Source of the DNA: Promethearchaeota archaeon
GTDB lineage: Archaea; Asgardarchaeota; Lokiarchaeia; Sigynarchaeales; SOKP01
Length of the DNA: 12,697 bases
Assembly (NCBI GenBank): GCA_014729315.1
Contig: WJKD01000834.1
Location: 1 to 12,697, forward strand
Reading direction: 5' to 3'
The stretch's first letter is position 1. Every line of letters begins with the position of its first letter. The position numbers were made by a program, and so were the translations under genes. The notes under the pieces are model-generated. The model worked only from the letters and a program-made list of their open reading frames with translations, searched no databases and had not been told where the DNA came from. Positions 4,965 through 11,787 of this stretch are shown one piece after another.

Positions 4965-6332
4965 ATGTCAAAAAAATCAGAATCGTCAATTCCGTGGGTC
5001 GAAAAATATCGACCAGAAAGTATTAAAGAAATGGCACTCCCCGTTGCAAAACTAGAAAGACATCGAGTTGATCTAGCAGAAGAATTGAAAAATTTTATTC
5101 GCAATTTTTTTCAAGCGATAGAAAAAATTAATGAACAAAATAAAAAAATCAAGGCTCATAATAGAACTTCACCTGAAAAACAACAAAAAAAGTTATTAAA
5201 ACTAGATTCTGAAAAAGCAGCAGTACTTTTGGAGGGTCCTCCAGGTATCGGTAAAACATCAATAGTCTACGCATTAGCGAACGATTTAAATATGCAAGTT
5301 GTTGAAACAAACGCGTCAGACACAAGAACCAGAGATAAATTAGAACGATTATTGCAAGAAACAACCAAATCTAGGGGGATAATGGATTTTATCACAGAAA
5401 CTAAAAAAAAGCTTATTTTAATCGACGAAGTAGACGGAATATATGGAAATCAGGATAGAGGAGCAGTTCCAGCAATTATTGACATGGTTCAGGATACTCA
5501 ATTCCCTGTAATTATGTGTTCGAACGAATACAAATCCAACCTTCAATCCCTATATAATAAAGTAAAGAGATTCGAAGTACACCCTTTATCGAACGAGGAG
5601 ATTGTAAGAATCGCAAAAAAAATCCTTAAACAAGAAAATATCAATAATATAAGTCAAGAAGATTTGGAATTGATAATTAAAAAGAACAGCGGGGATCTAA
5701 GAGGTGTTATTAACGATCTTCAAGGTGTGAGTCAAGTTGCGGATGGATCTGGTTCTGACAATAAAGATTTAATAATTAGTCTCCATAGAGACACAACTGA
5801 AGAAATATTTTCGTTAATAAGAGACTTATTTCAAAAAGTATCTAGTCTCAGAGAAGCGAAATGGTTGACTGATAAATCTGATGTTGATTATAATTTTCTG
5901 TATAAATGGATTAACGAAAATTTGCCTACTTTTATAACAATTAACGAAGAAATTGCTCAAGCTTACGAAAACTTATCGCTTGCTGACGAGATTTACGGTC
6001 GGATAAGAAAGGACCAAAATTGGTCCCTTTTACCTTATTTTTTTGATTTATTTGCAGGTGGAGTAGCTTTATCGCGTAAAAAAAGTCCCACTACGAAGGG
6101 ATTTAGAAGAGTTTCTTTTCCCAGATATACTTCAAATGTAGCATTCTCTTTAACGAATACCGAAAAAAGTATCGTCAATAAAATTAAAACTAATTACGAA
6201 ATCTCAGAAGTAGAAGTTATGCAAGAATTCCTTCCCTTCTTAAAAATTTTGACAGGAAATTCTAGAAGGCTCTTAAAAGAAATAAGTGATTATTTCGAAT
6301 TTGACGCCAAAGAAAAGAAATTGCTTAAATGA
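4965..6332 (+). CDS. rfcL: Replication factor C large subunit (clamp loader)
   Basis: A 455-residue AAA+ protein, close to the usual length of archaeal RfcL. The W-V-E-K-Y-R-P box is at 11-17, Walker A G-P-P-G-I-G-K-T at 91-98, N-A-S-D at 116-119, Walker B L-I-L-I-D-E-V-D at 150-157, sensor 1 Asn in M-C-S-N-E at 187, and sensor 2 G-D-L-R-G-V-I-N at 243-250. There is no S-R-C motif, as expected for the large subunit at the end of the ring. Residues about 35-85 form a basic, helical insert absent from RfcS. Near the C terminus I-S-D-Y-F (440-444) resembles the hydrophobic part of a PCNA-binding PIP box, but the leading Gln is missing. The ATG at 4965 is chosen for its Shine-Dalgarno; an in-frame TTG at 4929 lies inside the upstream gene. 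It is the last gene of the operon. Confidence 0.95.
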   Translation: MSKKSESSIPWVEKYRPESIKEMALPVAKLERHRVDLAEELKNFIRNFFQAIEKINEQNKKIKAHNRTSPEKQQKKLLKLDSEKAAVLLEGPPGIGKTSIVYALANDLNMQVVETNASDTRTRDKLERLLQETTKSRGIMDFITETKKKLILIDEVDGIYGNQDRGAVPAIIDMVQDTQFPVIMCSNEYKSNLQSLYNKVKRFEVHPLSNEEIVRIAKKILKQENINNISQEDLELIIKKNSGDLRGVINDLQGVSQVADGSGSDNKDLIISLHRDTTEEIFSLIRDLFQKVSSLREAKWLTDKSDVDYNFLYKWINENLPTFITINEEIAQAYENLSLADEIYGRIRKDQNWSLLPYFFDLFAGGVALSRKKSPTTKGFRRVSFPRYTSNVAFSLTNTEKSIVNKIKTNYEISEVEVMQEFLPFLKILTGNSRRLLKEISDYFEFDAKEKKLLK

Positions 6333-6461
6333 GTTCTAAACAGAGGATTTCAAAACAAAATTGATATATTATTGCGAATTTGGATAAAAAATTAATAATT
6401 ACAATAATTTGATGTATTAATAGAAGTTTTAATCGATTTTAATTAACTAACTAAAAAAATC
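6333..6461. other. Intergenic region with likely promoter, no gene seen
   Basis: No strong T-tract follows rfcL. A TATA-like TTTTAATTAA near 6437-6446 lies about 20-25 bases before the ATG at 6462, suggesting a leaderless or nearly leaderless transcript, in keeping with the absence of a Shine-Dalgarno. Confidence 0.3.
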
Positions 6462-7646
6462 ATGTTAATTGACTCATCTTACGAAGATATTAAGGAACTA
6501 GTAAAAGATAAAAAATTTCCAATAGCTATTTGCGATTTAGACGCGTTATATAAAAATTTAGAACGCGTAGGAGAACATTTACGTAGAATTAAAAAAAAAC
6601 TTAGATTATGTACAAAATCAGTGCGTGTTCCCGAATTAATCAAAAAAGTAGAAGATAAAGATTTTGTTAACGGTTTATTTACATATAATTCTGCAGAGGC
6701 GTTATTTTTCGCAAAAAAATATCAAATTAAAGACATTTTAATGGGCTATCCGACCATGTCAAAAGTAGATGCTCGAGAACTCTGTGAAGCAGCTTCAATC
6801 GAAAATGTACAAATTACAGTAATGACTGATTCAACTGAACACCTGGATTTATTAGAAAAGGAAGCGGCAAAAAATGATGTAAAGCTTTCCGTTATGGTGG
6901 AACTGGATGTTGCAGATCATTTTCTAGGAAGAACCGTTGGGTGCTTACGCTCTCCATTAAGAAAGCCTCAGGAAGTTGTCAATATAGCTAAAGAAGCAGA
7001 AAAAAGACCTCACTTGAATTTTCGGGGAATTATGGGTTACGAAGCTCAAAACGCATCGTTAGGAGACGACAAATTCTTATATCGATTTGTTAAAAAACGA
7101 TCTCGGCAAAAGGTAAACGAATGGCGGCAAAAAGTAGTCGATGCGTTAACTTCAGAAGGTTTAAAACCAGAAGTCGTTAATGGTGGTGGTTCCGGTTGTT
7201 TCGAAGAAACAGGAGCCGAGAAAAGTATCACCGAGATTGGAATAGGCTCTTTACTATTCAAATCTCATATTTTTGATTCAATTAATTCTCTCCAAGACTT
7301 TATCCCCTCGATGTTTTTTGTGCTTCAAATTGTTCGAATGCCAAAAGATAATGTAGCTACTGCGTTCTCCGGAGGATATGTTAGTTCAGGTGCTATAAGG
7401 GCAGCTCCAATACCTGTTATACCTAAGGGGTTAGAGATATCAGACGACGAGGGTTTCGGAGAGGTTCAGACACCGTTCTTCTTTGATCCCGAAGAGATTA
7501 AATTGACTCATGGAGATCCCATATTTTGTCGATTTGGGAAAGCGGGAGAACCTCTCGAACACTTTAACGAAGTGAACATTTACTCCGACGGTAAAATTAT
7601 TGACCGGTTTCTTACGCATAGAGGATTTGGAAACAGATTTTCTTAA
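6462..7646 (+). CDS. PLP-dependent amino acid deaminase/aldolase (alanine racemase-type barrel)
   Basis: A 394-residue fold-type III PLP enzyme: an alanine-racemase-type barrel followed by a D-serine dehydratase/D-threonine aldolase-like C-terminal domain. The start P-I-A-I-C-D-L-D-A-L (20-29) and the Schiff-base Lys candidate K52 (L-C-T-K-S-V-R) fit the barrel. Further matches to the family as I recall it are M-G-Y-E-A-Q (about 190), V-N-G-G-G-S-G for PLP phosphate, F-S-G-G-Y-V-S-S-G, G-E-V-Q-T-P, G-D-P-I-F-C-R-F-G-K-A-G-E (351-363) and T-H-R-G-F-G (385-390). Relatives cleave beta-hydroxy D-amino acids or deaminate D-serine-like substrates; the substrate here is unknown. The best-remembered homologues are bacterial, which suggests transfer. 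It is a single-gene unit with T-tracts after the stop. The family is confident, the reaction is not. Confidence 0.85.
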   Translation: MLIDSSYEDIKELVKDKKFPIAICDLDALYKNLERVGEHLRRIKKKLRLCTKSVRVPELIKKVEDKDFVNGLFTYNSAEALFFAKKYQIKDILMGYPTMSKVDARELCEAASIENVQITVMTDSTEHLDLLEKEAAKNDVKLSVMVELDVADHFLGRTVGCLRSPLRKPQEVVNIAKEAEKRPHLNFRGIMGYEAQNASLGDDKFLYRFVKKRSRQKVNEWRQKVVDALTSEGLKPEVVNGGGSGCFEETGAEKSITEIGIGSLLFKSHIFDSINSLQDFIPSMFFVLQIVRMPKDNVATAFSGGYVSSGAIRAAPIPVIPKGLEISDDEGFGEVQTPFFFDPEEIKLTHGDPIFCRFGKAGEPLEHFNEVNIYSDGKIIDRFLTHRGFGNRFS

Positions 7647-7653
7647 ACATATA

Positions 7654-7691
7654 TTTTTTATAACTCATTTTTCTTTTTCATTTGATTTTTT
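7654..7691 (+). terminator. T-tract terminator of the PLP-enzyme gene
   Basis: Four T-runs of 5-6 bases occur within 40 bases of the stop codon (7654-7659, 7668-7672, 7674-7678, 7686-7691), a typical archaeal termination region. Confidence 0.5.
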
Positions 7692-7740
7692 CCAAGGATG
7701 ATTTTAGATTGAGTTACATTTAGAGGCAGAAACATGTGTT

Positions 7741-7765
7741 AAAAAACAAGAGAAAAAGAAAAAAA
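7741..7765 (-). terminator. T-tract terminator of the ECF-like gene (minus strand)
   Basis: A-runs at 7741-7746, 7753-7757 and 7759-7765 read as T-runs on the minus strand, 20-45 bases after the stop of the minus-strand membrane-protein gene. Confidence 0.5.
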
Positions 7766-7785
7766 TTACATAAATTTCTTTAGGT

Positions 7786-8406
7786 TTACCAAATATCGAA
7801 TTTTTCGTCCAATTTTGTGGTATATACCAATAAATATGGGATTAAAAGGTCCCAGATTCCCTGTAATACGTTAAATATTATCGCAAAGATGATCCAGAAC
7901 ATTAAACCTTCTGCGCTGTATAGAAGTAAGTACACTATGATATTAATAGGAATCATGACGATCAAACGGACAATTATCGCAGCAATTCCAGTTTTTGTGA
8001 AGTTTTTAACATCTTTCAGCTTTTCACTTCCGTTTTTCTTTCTTTTGTAAAGTTTCAAAAGAAGCGTAGGTACGATAATCATTGGCAATGTTGCTGCTAA
8101 CTTCATTAAAGGTCCTATGGGTGCAAAGGGGTCAAAAAACATCAAACCAACCATCCCTATAATACTACATAAAATACCTGCGATTGGGCCGAAGATTAGA
8201 AAGCATACCATCCATATAATCGACACGGGATCAAAATAGGCAAATCCCATATAGCGGGGCAGAAAAGCTGCAATAAAAGAAATGACAATTGATAAAGCAC
8301 CAAATATTGCAGCTCCAGCGATTTGAATAGTTAAGCTCGATTCACTAATTCCTTTAGACTCCTTTTCTTCCGTTAAAGGAATTTCTAATCCTTTAGTTTC
8401 GTTCAT
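7786..8406 (-). CDS. ECF transporter S-component-like membrane protein
   Basis: A 206-residue integral membrane protein with six probable helices at about 28-49, 58-72, 74-91, 99-119, 138-163 and 168-195. The loop F-G-P-I-A-G-I-L (72-79), then F-D-P-F-A-P-I-G-P-L-M-K (91-102), and the final N-V-L-Q-G-I-W-D-L-L (179-188) resemble the substrate-binding S components of energy-coupling factor importers for vitamins such as riboflavin. The first 25 residues are charged and cytoplasmic. S components work with a shared EcfT and two ATPases; none is encoded here, so the module would have to lie elsewhere. The substrate cannot be told, and no riboswitch is seen upstream. A TATA-like box near 8454-8461 gives a leader of about 26 bases. 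Membrane topology is clear; family assignment is moderately sure. Confidence 0.7.
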   Translation of the reverse strand: MNETKGLEIPLTEEKESKGISESSLTIQIAGAAIFGALSIVISFIAAFLPRYMGFAYFDPVSIIWMVCFLIFGPIAGILCSIIGMVGLMFFDPFAPIGPLMKLAATLPMIIVPTLLLKLYKRKKNGSEKLKDVKNFTKTGIAAIIVRLIVMIPINIIVYLLLYSAEGLMFWIIFAIIFNVLQGIWDLLIPYLLVYTTKLDEKFDIW

Positions 8407-8714
8407 TTAATATCTCTCATTTAATAGTTATTGATCTTAATTGCTTCAGAGATCATTTAAAGTTTGTGGTAAGTCTAATTATTAGATTAGTGTATATGTA
8501 AGCCTTTCTTAACTATTTTAAAGCCGTTATATTAGTTTAGGATAATATAGATTAATAGAATCTAAGAATATAAAGTATATTTTAATGTAAGTTTACTCAA
8601 CGGATACATATTCGAGTTTTTAATCTACTCATTTTTGATTAGGTCTTAAGAATATATCTCATTCTAGTTTTACATAAAAATAAATAAATATAAAATAAAG
8701 ATAACCAATTGTAA
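8407..8714. other. 308-base intergenic region with promoter and small dyads
   Basis: No coding frame is supported. It holds the probable promoter of the ECF-like gene (TTTAAATG on the minus strand, 8454-8461), an inverted repeat TCTAAT/ATTAGA around one T (8474-8486), a second TAGATT/AATCTA with a 5-base loop (8548-8564), and the 10-mer TAAGAATATA twice (8563-8572, 8647-8656). On the minus strand a T-rich stretch at about 8673-8702 could terminate the nitroreductase transcript. I see no tRNA or known riboswitch. Confidence 0.4.
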
Positions 8715-9287
8715 TTAAATTCGCTTAAAGATGACATCTTCTAAATTTCTTTTAGGAACATGCATAACACCTTCCTTGTCTTTCCAGTATTTAAAGGTAT
8801 CTTTGTATTCCTCAACAACAGATTTCTCGTCGGGATAACCTATACTTATAACATGCTTAATCTCGTAATGATTCGGTACCTCAAACAACTGGCGAATTTT
8901 TATTCTATCTATAGAGCCCATCCAACAGGCTCCTAATTCAAAATTAGTAACTCCTAATAGAATATTTTCAATCGCAGCACCTACATCGAAATCGGAATTT
9001 TTTTTTATTTTAGTATTTACAAGAACGACAATATAAGCCATTGGTCGTCTTCCTTCTTCAGGAGTTCTTTTCTTTCTCGGAAGTGCCGCAGACCAACTAA
9101 CTAAAGGAAAAAGTTTATTTCTCGTCTCTTTATCTATTACAATTATGAATTCAAGGCTCTGAATATTGCTTCCCATTGGAGCAAATCGAGCATAATCCAC
9201 TAATTTTTCCATAATATCCATTGGAACCTTTTTTTGTTTATATCGGCGAATAGTTCTTCTTTTATAAATTGCTTCTTCAATATGCAT
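8715..9287 (-). CDS. Nitroreductase-family flavoprotein
   Basis: A 190-residue protein of the FMN-dependent nitroreductase fold, usually a dimer that reduces nitro compounds, quinones or enones with NAD(P)H. The N-terminal R-R-T-I-R-R-Y (10-16) is the classic FMN-phosphate region, A-P-M-G-S-N-I-Q (36-43) the second cofactor contact, D-V-G-A-A-I-E-N-I-L (101-110) the dimer helix, E-L-G-A-C-W-M-G (117-124) the Gly-rich stretch near the flavin, and I-S-I-G-Y-P-D-E (147-154) the family's C-terminal strand. No ferredoxin domain is fused. A Shine-Dalgarno-like AAGGT at 9296-9300 on the minus strand, 8 bases before the ATG, supports the start. It faces away from the next gene across 350 bases. The family is secure; the substrate is unknown. 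Confidence 0.92.
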   Translation of the reverse strand: MHIEEAIYKRRTIRRYKQKKVPMDIMEKLVDYARFAPMGSNIQSLEFIIVIDKETRNKLFPLVSWSAALPRKKRTPEEGRRPMAYIVVLVNTKIKKNSDFDVGAAIENILLGVTNFELGACWMGSIDRIKIRQLFEVPNHYEIKHVISIGYPDEKSVVEEYKDTFKYWKDKEGVMHVPKRNLEDVIFKRI

Positions 9288-9637
9288 TTTTTTCTACCTT
9301 ATCGTTTTAATTAAATCAAATTAAAATTAAGATTCAAATGAAACAATCATTTACTATTATTTAAAATCTCTTAATGAAATATTGTTTTCTTAAATAATAA
9401 GATAATTATCATATTAATAAGATAATTTTTAAGGTAAATTGGACTAATTAATTGAAATAATTTCATCAAAAATAAATCATTAAATAAAAATTTTTTAAAA
9501 AGTTTTACAATGAATTTAATCATCTTACACATTAGTTAAAAATGATATAATAAAAACGGAAAACAAGTTTTTTCCTTTACTCCTTATCATTTTTTTAAAA
9601 AAAATTAATTTAAGATTAAAAAAACAGTAGATTAAGC
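9288..9637. other. 350-base divergent intergenic region, very AT-rich
   Basis: No gene is seen. It separates the minus-strand nitroreductase from the first gene of the low-GC block and must hold both promoters. The perfect direct repeat AATAAGATAATT occurs at 9396-9407 and 9416-9427, 20 bases apart, and the first copy overlaps the palindrome GATAATTATC (9401-9410). Near 9558 GGAAAA and TTTTCC can pair as a small hairpin, followed by a T-run at about 9591-9597 and an A-run. A TATA box cannot be chosen reliably in such sequence. Confidence 0.4.
9396..9427. repeat. Two direct repeats AATAAGATAATT at a 20-base interval
   Basis: The 12-mer is repeated exactly with a 20-base period, about two helical turns, so both copies face the same side of the DNA. 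This is a common arrangement for operator pairs between divergent genes. Chance in AT-rich DNA is not excluded. Confidence 0.4.
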
Positions 9638-10327
9638 ATGACAAAAAAATCACTAGCAAATTTAAGAAGAAGTAAATTACTAAAACAAATTGCTGAATTG
9701 GATCCTTTATTAATCTATTATATTTGCCATCTGGGAGATAGAGATAAATTTAAAAGTTCTGAATTTGATGATGAGATCGATTGTAGACCTCTTTCTGAAA
9801 AATGGAATTTAACAATATACACACCTTCTAAAATAAGGAAAACTCACAGAGTAAATTGTCGGCTTAAAAGAAAGTATAAAGAGATATCAAATGAATTAAT
9901 TAATAGCGGAGTTTGTAAGGACCTAAAACAAATTTTTAAAAATGCTGAGGAATCTAATCAGAATTCATATGTTGACCGTCAGAAGTTTGGTGAAATTTTT
10001 TGGAAAAGATTCACATTTAGTGAAGATCCAAGAGAAAAAATAAAGAATCTCCTGAAAAAGGTAGAAACAGAATTTAATATAGATCTACCTGATGACGGAC
10101 ATTTTATTTATAATAGAAAGGGAATAAAAATAGTATTTAGATGTAAATTAGAAAATAATAATTTGAAGTTTTTAATTGAAATTGAGTGTAGTTGCAAAGA
10201 GAGATTTATTTCAACATTTTTATTAGATAAAGCCCAGAAACACTTTCAAAGCTATAAAACATTCAAAATTGATTGTAAAAATTGTCCTAATGAATATATT
10301 ATTTCCCATAATTTTTTTTTAAATTGA
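9638..10327 (+). CDS. Hypothetical Cys-rich protein, first gene of a low-GC block
   Basis: A 229-residue soluble protein that I do not recognise. The N-terminal third is helical and basic, with a hydrophobic helix L-D-P-L-L-I-Y-Y-I (21-29). The middle is charged. The C-terminal part (155-229) looks beta-rich, with C184-x-C186 followed by C213-x-x-C216, which could bind one zinc; further Cys are at 30, 49, 74, 93 and 169. The C-terminal layout F-R-C-K then I-E-C-S-C-K then D-C-K-N-C-P may be a degenerate zinc ribbon. Arginine codons are mostly AGA/AGG and the base composition is AT-richer than in the RFC operon. There is no clear Shine-Dalgarno. It is followed on the same strand by two more unassigned genes. 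Function unknown; the gene itself is likely real because of its length and even reading frame. Confidence 0.7.
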   Translation: MTKKSLANLRRSKLLKQIAELDPLLIYYICHLGDRDKFKSSEFDDEIDCRPLSEKWNLTIYTPSKIRKTHRVNCRLKRKYKEISNELINSGVCKDLKQIFKNAEESNQNSYVDRQKFGEIFWKRFTFSEDPREKIKNLLKKVETEFNIDLPDDGHFIYNRKGIKIVFRCKLENNNLKFLIEIECSCKERFISTFLLDKAQKHFQSYKTFKIDCKNCPNEYIISHNFFLN

Positions 10328-10434
10328 ATTAATATTTTCACCATAAAAGAAATTATAAATATTTCGATTAGTTTTAATAAAACTTATATATATTAACAAG
10401 TGTTTATTTCAATATAGTGAAAAAAAATAGGTGA

Positions 10435-11100
10435 ATGGAAATTAAAAAAGATCCCCTCAATATTTCAATTGGTTTAATTTTTAATTTAAATTTATTAAAT
10501 GAAAAAAAAGAATATAATGTTAACGAAATCAAATCTTTAAGAAATCTTGACCATCATTGGAGCACGGTGAGAAAATATTTAAAAATTTTCTACTTAATAA
10601 AAAAATACTGCCCAGAATTTAAGTTAAATGAGAGTAGAATAAAAATTATAAAATCTAAAGTCCAAAGACGATTAGATGAGAAAGAAAAATTAATTTTGTA
10701 TTTATTTCATGAAGGAGCTAAGAATGAATCTTCTGCTGTAGCGATAGATAAATATTTTAATTTTGAAGATATAAAGAGTTCAACAAATTATTTATATAAA
10801 AGAAGAAATGATAAAAAATATTACTTAACCGAAAGCGGATTAAATATATATAGGTTAATTTTGAATAATTTAACAGAGTTAATATATACAGATAAAGAAA
10901 TAGATGATATATTTGAATTAGACTCAAAAATAAAAGATAATTTTTCTAAAAGGGTTGAAAATCAAATAGATAATACTAGTCAATTTGAAGATTCGGAGCA
11001 GATTGAAAGCACTGCTGAAAGGGAAGTATATCATTATCAACAAAATATAAGTGAAACATCAAATGGATATTTAATCTTACCAATTGAAACAAGCGATTAA
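10435..11100 (+). CDS. Hypothetical protein with two winged-helix-like segments and an acidic tail
   Basis: A 221-residue protein that I do not recognise by name. Residues 26-75 read as a helix-turn-helix with wing: E-Y-N-V-N-E-I-K-S-L, then H-H-W-S-T-V-R-K-Y-L-K (recognition-helix-like, 40-50), then a strand. Residues 80-146 repeat the pattern, starting E-K-E-K-L-I-L-Y-L-F (82-91) and ending with Y-Y-L-T-E-S-G-L-N-I-Y (129-139), a sequence very like the wing and last helix of archaeal winged-helix regulators. The last 65 residues are acidic and probably disordered. A stop codon directly precedes the ATG, and AGGTGA abuts it with no spacer. A TATA-like TTATATATAT near 10384-10393 would give a leader of about 20 bases. 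DNA binding is inferred from the fold pattern only. It precedes the DUF3467-like gene by 19 bases. Confidence 0.75.
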   Translation: MEIKKDPLNISIGLIFNLNLLNEKKEYNVNEIKSLRNLDHHWSTVRKYLKIFYLIKKYCPEFKLNESRIKIIKSKVQRRLDEKEKLILYLFHEGAKNESSAVAIDKYFNFEDIKSSTNYLYKRRNDKKYYLTESGLNIYRLILNNLTELIYTDKEIDDIFELDSKIKDNFSKRVENQIDNTSQFEDSEQIESTAEREVYHYQQNISETSNGYLILPIETSD

Positions 11101-11107
11101 ACAGTTT

Positions 11108-11112
11108 AAGGT
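11108..11112 (+). promoter_or_regulatory. Shine-Dalgarno deciding the start of the DUF3467-like gene
   Basis: AAGGT is 7 bases before the ATG at 11120. It favours that start over an in-frame TTG at 11084, which lies inside the upstream gene. Confidence 0.55.
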
Positions 11113-11119
11113 AATTAAT

Positions 11120-11611
11120 ATGAAAAAGAAAGTCGACAAATATATTGTTAAAAAAAAATATTTAAAAATAAGGGATTTTAAGCAATACTATGTTACAGGA
11201 GCGATAGGAGGATTCCGGAATCCATATGATTTTAGATTAACATTTTATAATGTTGATACTAACGATTTACTCATTAAAACCCAGAATATGAAAAATAAAA
11301 GCGAAACTGATGAAGAAAACTTAGAAAAGGAGATTTCCAACATTAGGATTCCTCATCTCCTACAATGTGAGTTAATAATGACAGAAAGGACAGTTCGAGA
11401 AATTTATAAATTTTTAGGCAGAGAATTAAAAATGCTTGAGAAGTCAAAGGAATTCAAAACATATGCAGTCTGCAAAAATTGTGGACATAAATTCTTATCA
11501 CCTATTCAGATAAGAAATATTGAAAATTCAATAATTCAGAAGAATCTGACCATATGTCCTAATTGTGGTGAAGAAACGGAGATAGAAAAGAACGTTTTGA
11601 TTAATGAATAA
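11120..11611 (+). CDS. DUF3467-like domain fused to a C-terminal zinc ribbon
   Basis: A 163-residue protein. Residues 22-108 fit the outline of DUF3467: a strand Y-Y-V-T-G-A, the turn with N-P-Y-D-F-R-L-T-F (34-42), a variable acidic loop (52-72), then a strand with L-Q-C-E-L-I-M-T (81-88) and a long helix T-V-R-E-I-Y-K-F-L-G-R-E-L-K (91-104). In DUF3467 the second strand usually reads like R-V-I-L-S-P before the helix. The last third carries C118/C121 and C146/C149, a zinc ribbon. The function of DUF3467 is unknown, though a ribbon plus a small beta domain would suit binding of nucleic acid or a protein partner. The start at 11120 is chosen for its Shine-Dalgarno. It is the last gene of the low-GC block, 19 bases after the winged-helix gene. 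The family match is from memory and moderate. Confidence 0.75.
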   Translation: MKKKVDKYIVKKKYLKIRDFKQYYVTGAIGGFRNPYDFRLTFYNVDTNDLLIKTQNMKNKSETDEENLEKEISNIRIPHLLQCELIMTERTVREIYKFLGRELKMLEKSKEFKTYAVCKNCGHKFLSPIQIRNIENSIIQKNLTICPNCGEETEIEKNVLINE

Positions 11612-11630
11612 TCATAATTATTTTATCCAT

Positions 11631-11663
11631 TTTTTTGATTAATTCCTTTTTTCAATAAAAAAG
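11631..11663 (+). terminator. T-tract and A/T hairpin after the low-GC block
   Basis: A run of seven T (about 11631-11637) is followed by CTTTTTT and AAAAAAG, which pair around a CAAT loop (11646-11663). The position 20-50 bases after the stop fits termination of the block. Confidence 0.45.
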
Positions 11664-11773
11664 CGTATAATTTTGAATATATAATAAAGATAACAATCAG
11701 TGGAAAACTATTCTTATTAATTAATATCTCTTACTAAGTAAATAATTATTAAATAATGATGTTTCAATCCTTT

Positions 11774-11780
11774 AAGGTGA
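11774..11780 (+). promoter_or_regulatory. Shine-Dalgarno AAGGTGA before a non-canonical AUU start
   Basis: AAGGTGA is a strong match, of the same type as that before rfcL. Seven bases after it, in the frame of the crotonase gene, the codon is ATT at 11788. No ATG, GTG or TTG occurs in that frame between the upstream stop (11773-11775) and the conserved N-terminus. Confidence 0.6.
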
Positions 11781-11787
11781 CCTCAAG

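Noticed and set aside
7817..8050. Open frame on the plus strand inside the ECF-like gene
   Set aside because: It lies opposite a clear six-helix membrane protein and has no recognisable domain.
8407..8714. Riboswitch upstream of the ECF-like transporter gene
   Set aside because: The predicted leader is only about 26 bases and no known aptamer core is visible; the dyads are short and A/T-only.
9288..9637. Attachment site or insertion-element end near the low-GC block
   Set aside because: No tRNA gene, integrase or matching repeat at the far end of the block was found.
11084..11119. Longer start of the DUF3467-like gene at TTG 11084
   Set aside because: It overlaps the end of the upstream gene and lacks a Shine-Dalgarno; ATG 11120 has one at good spacing.
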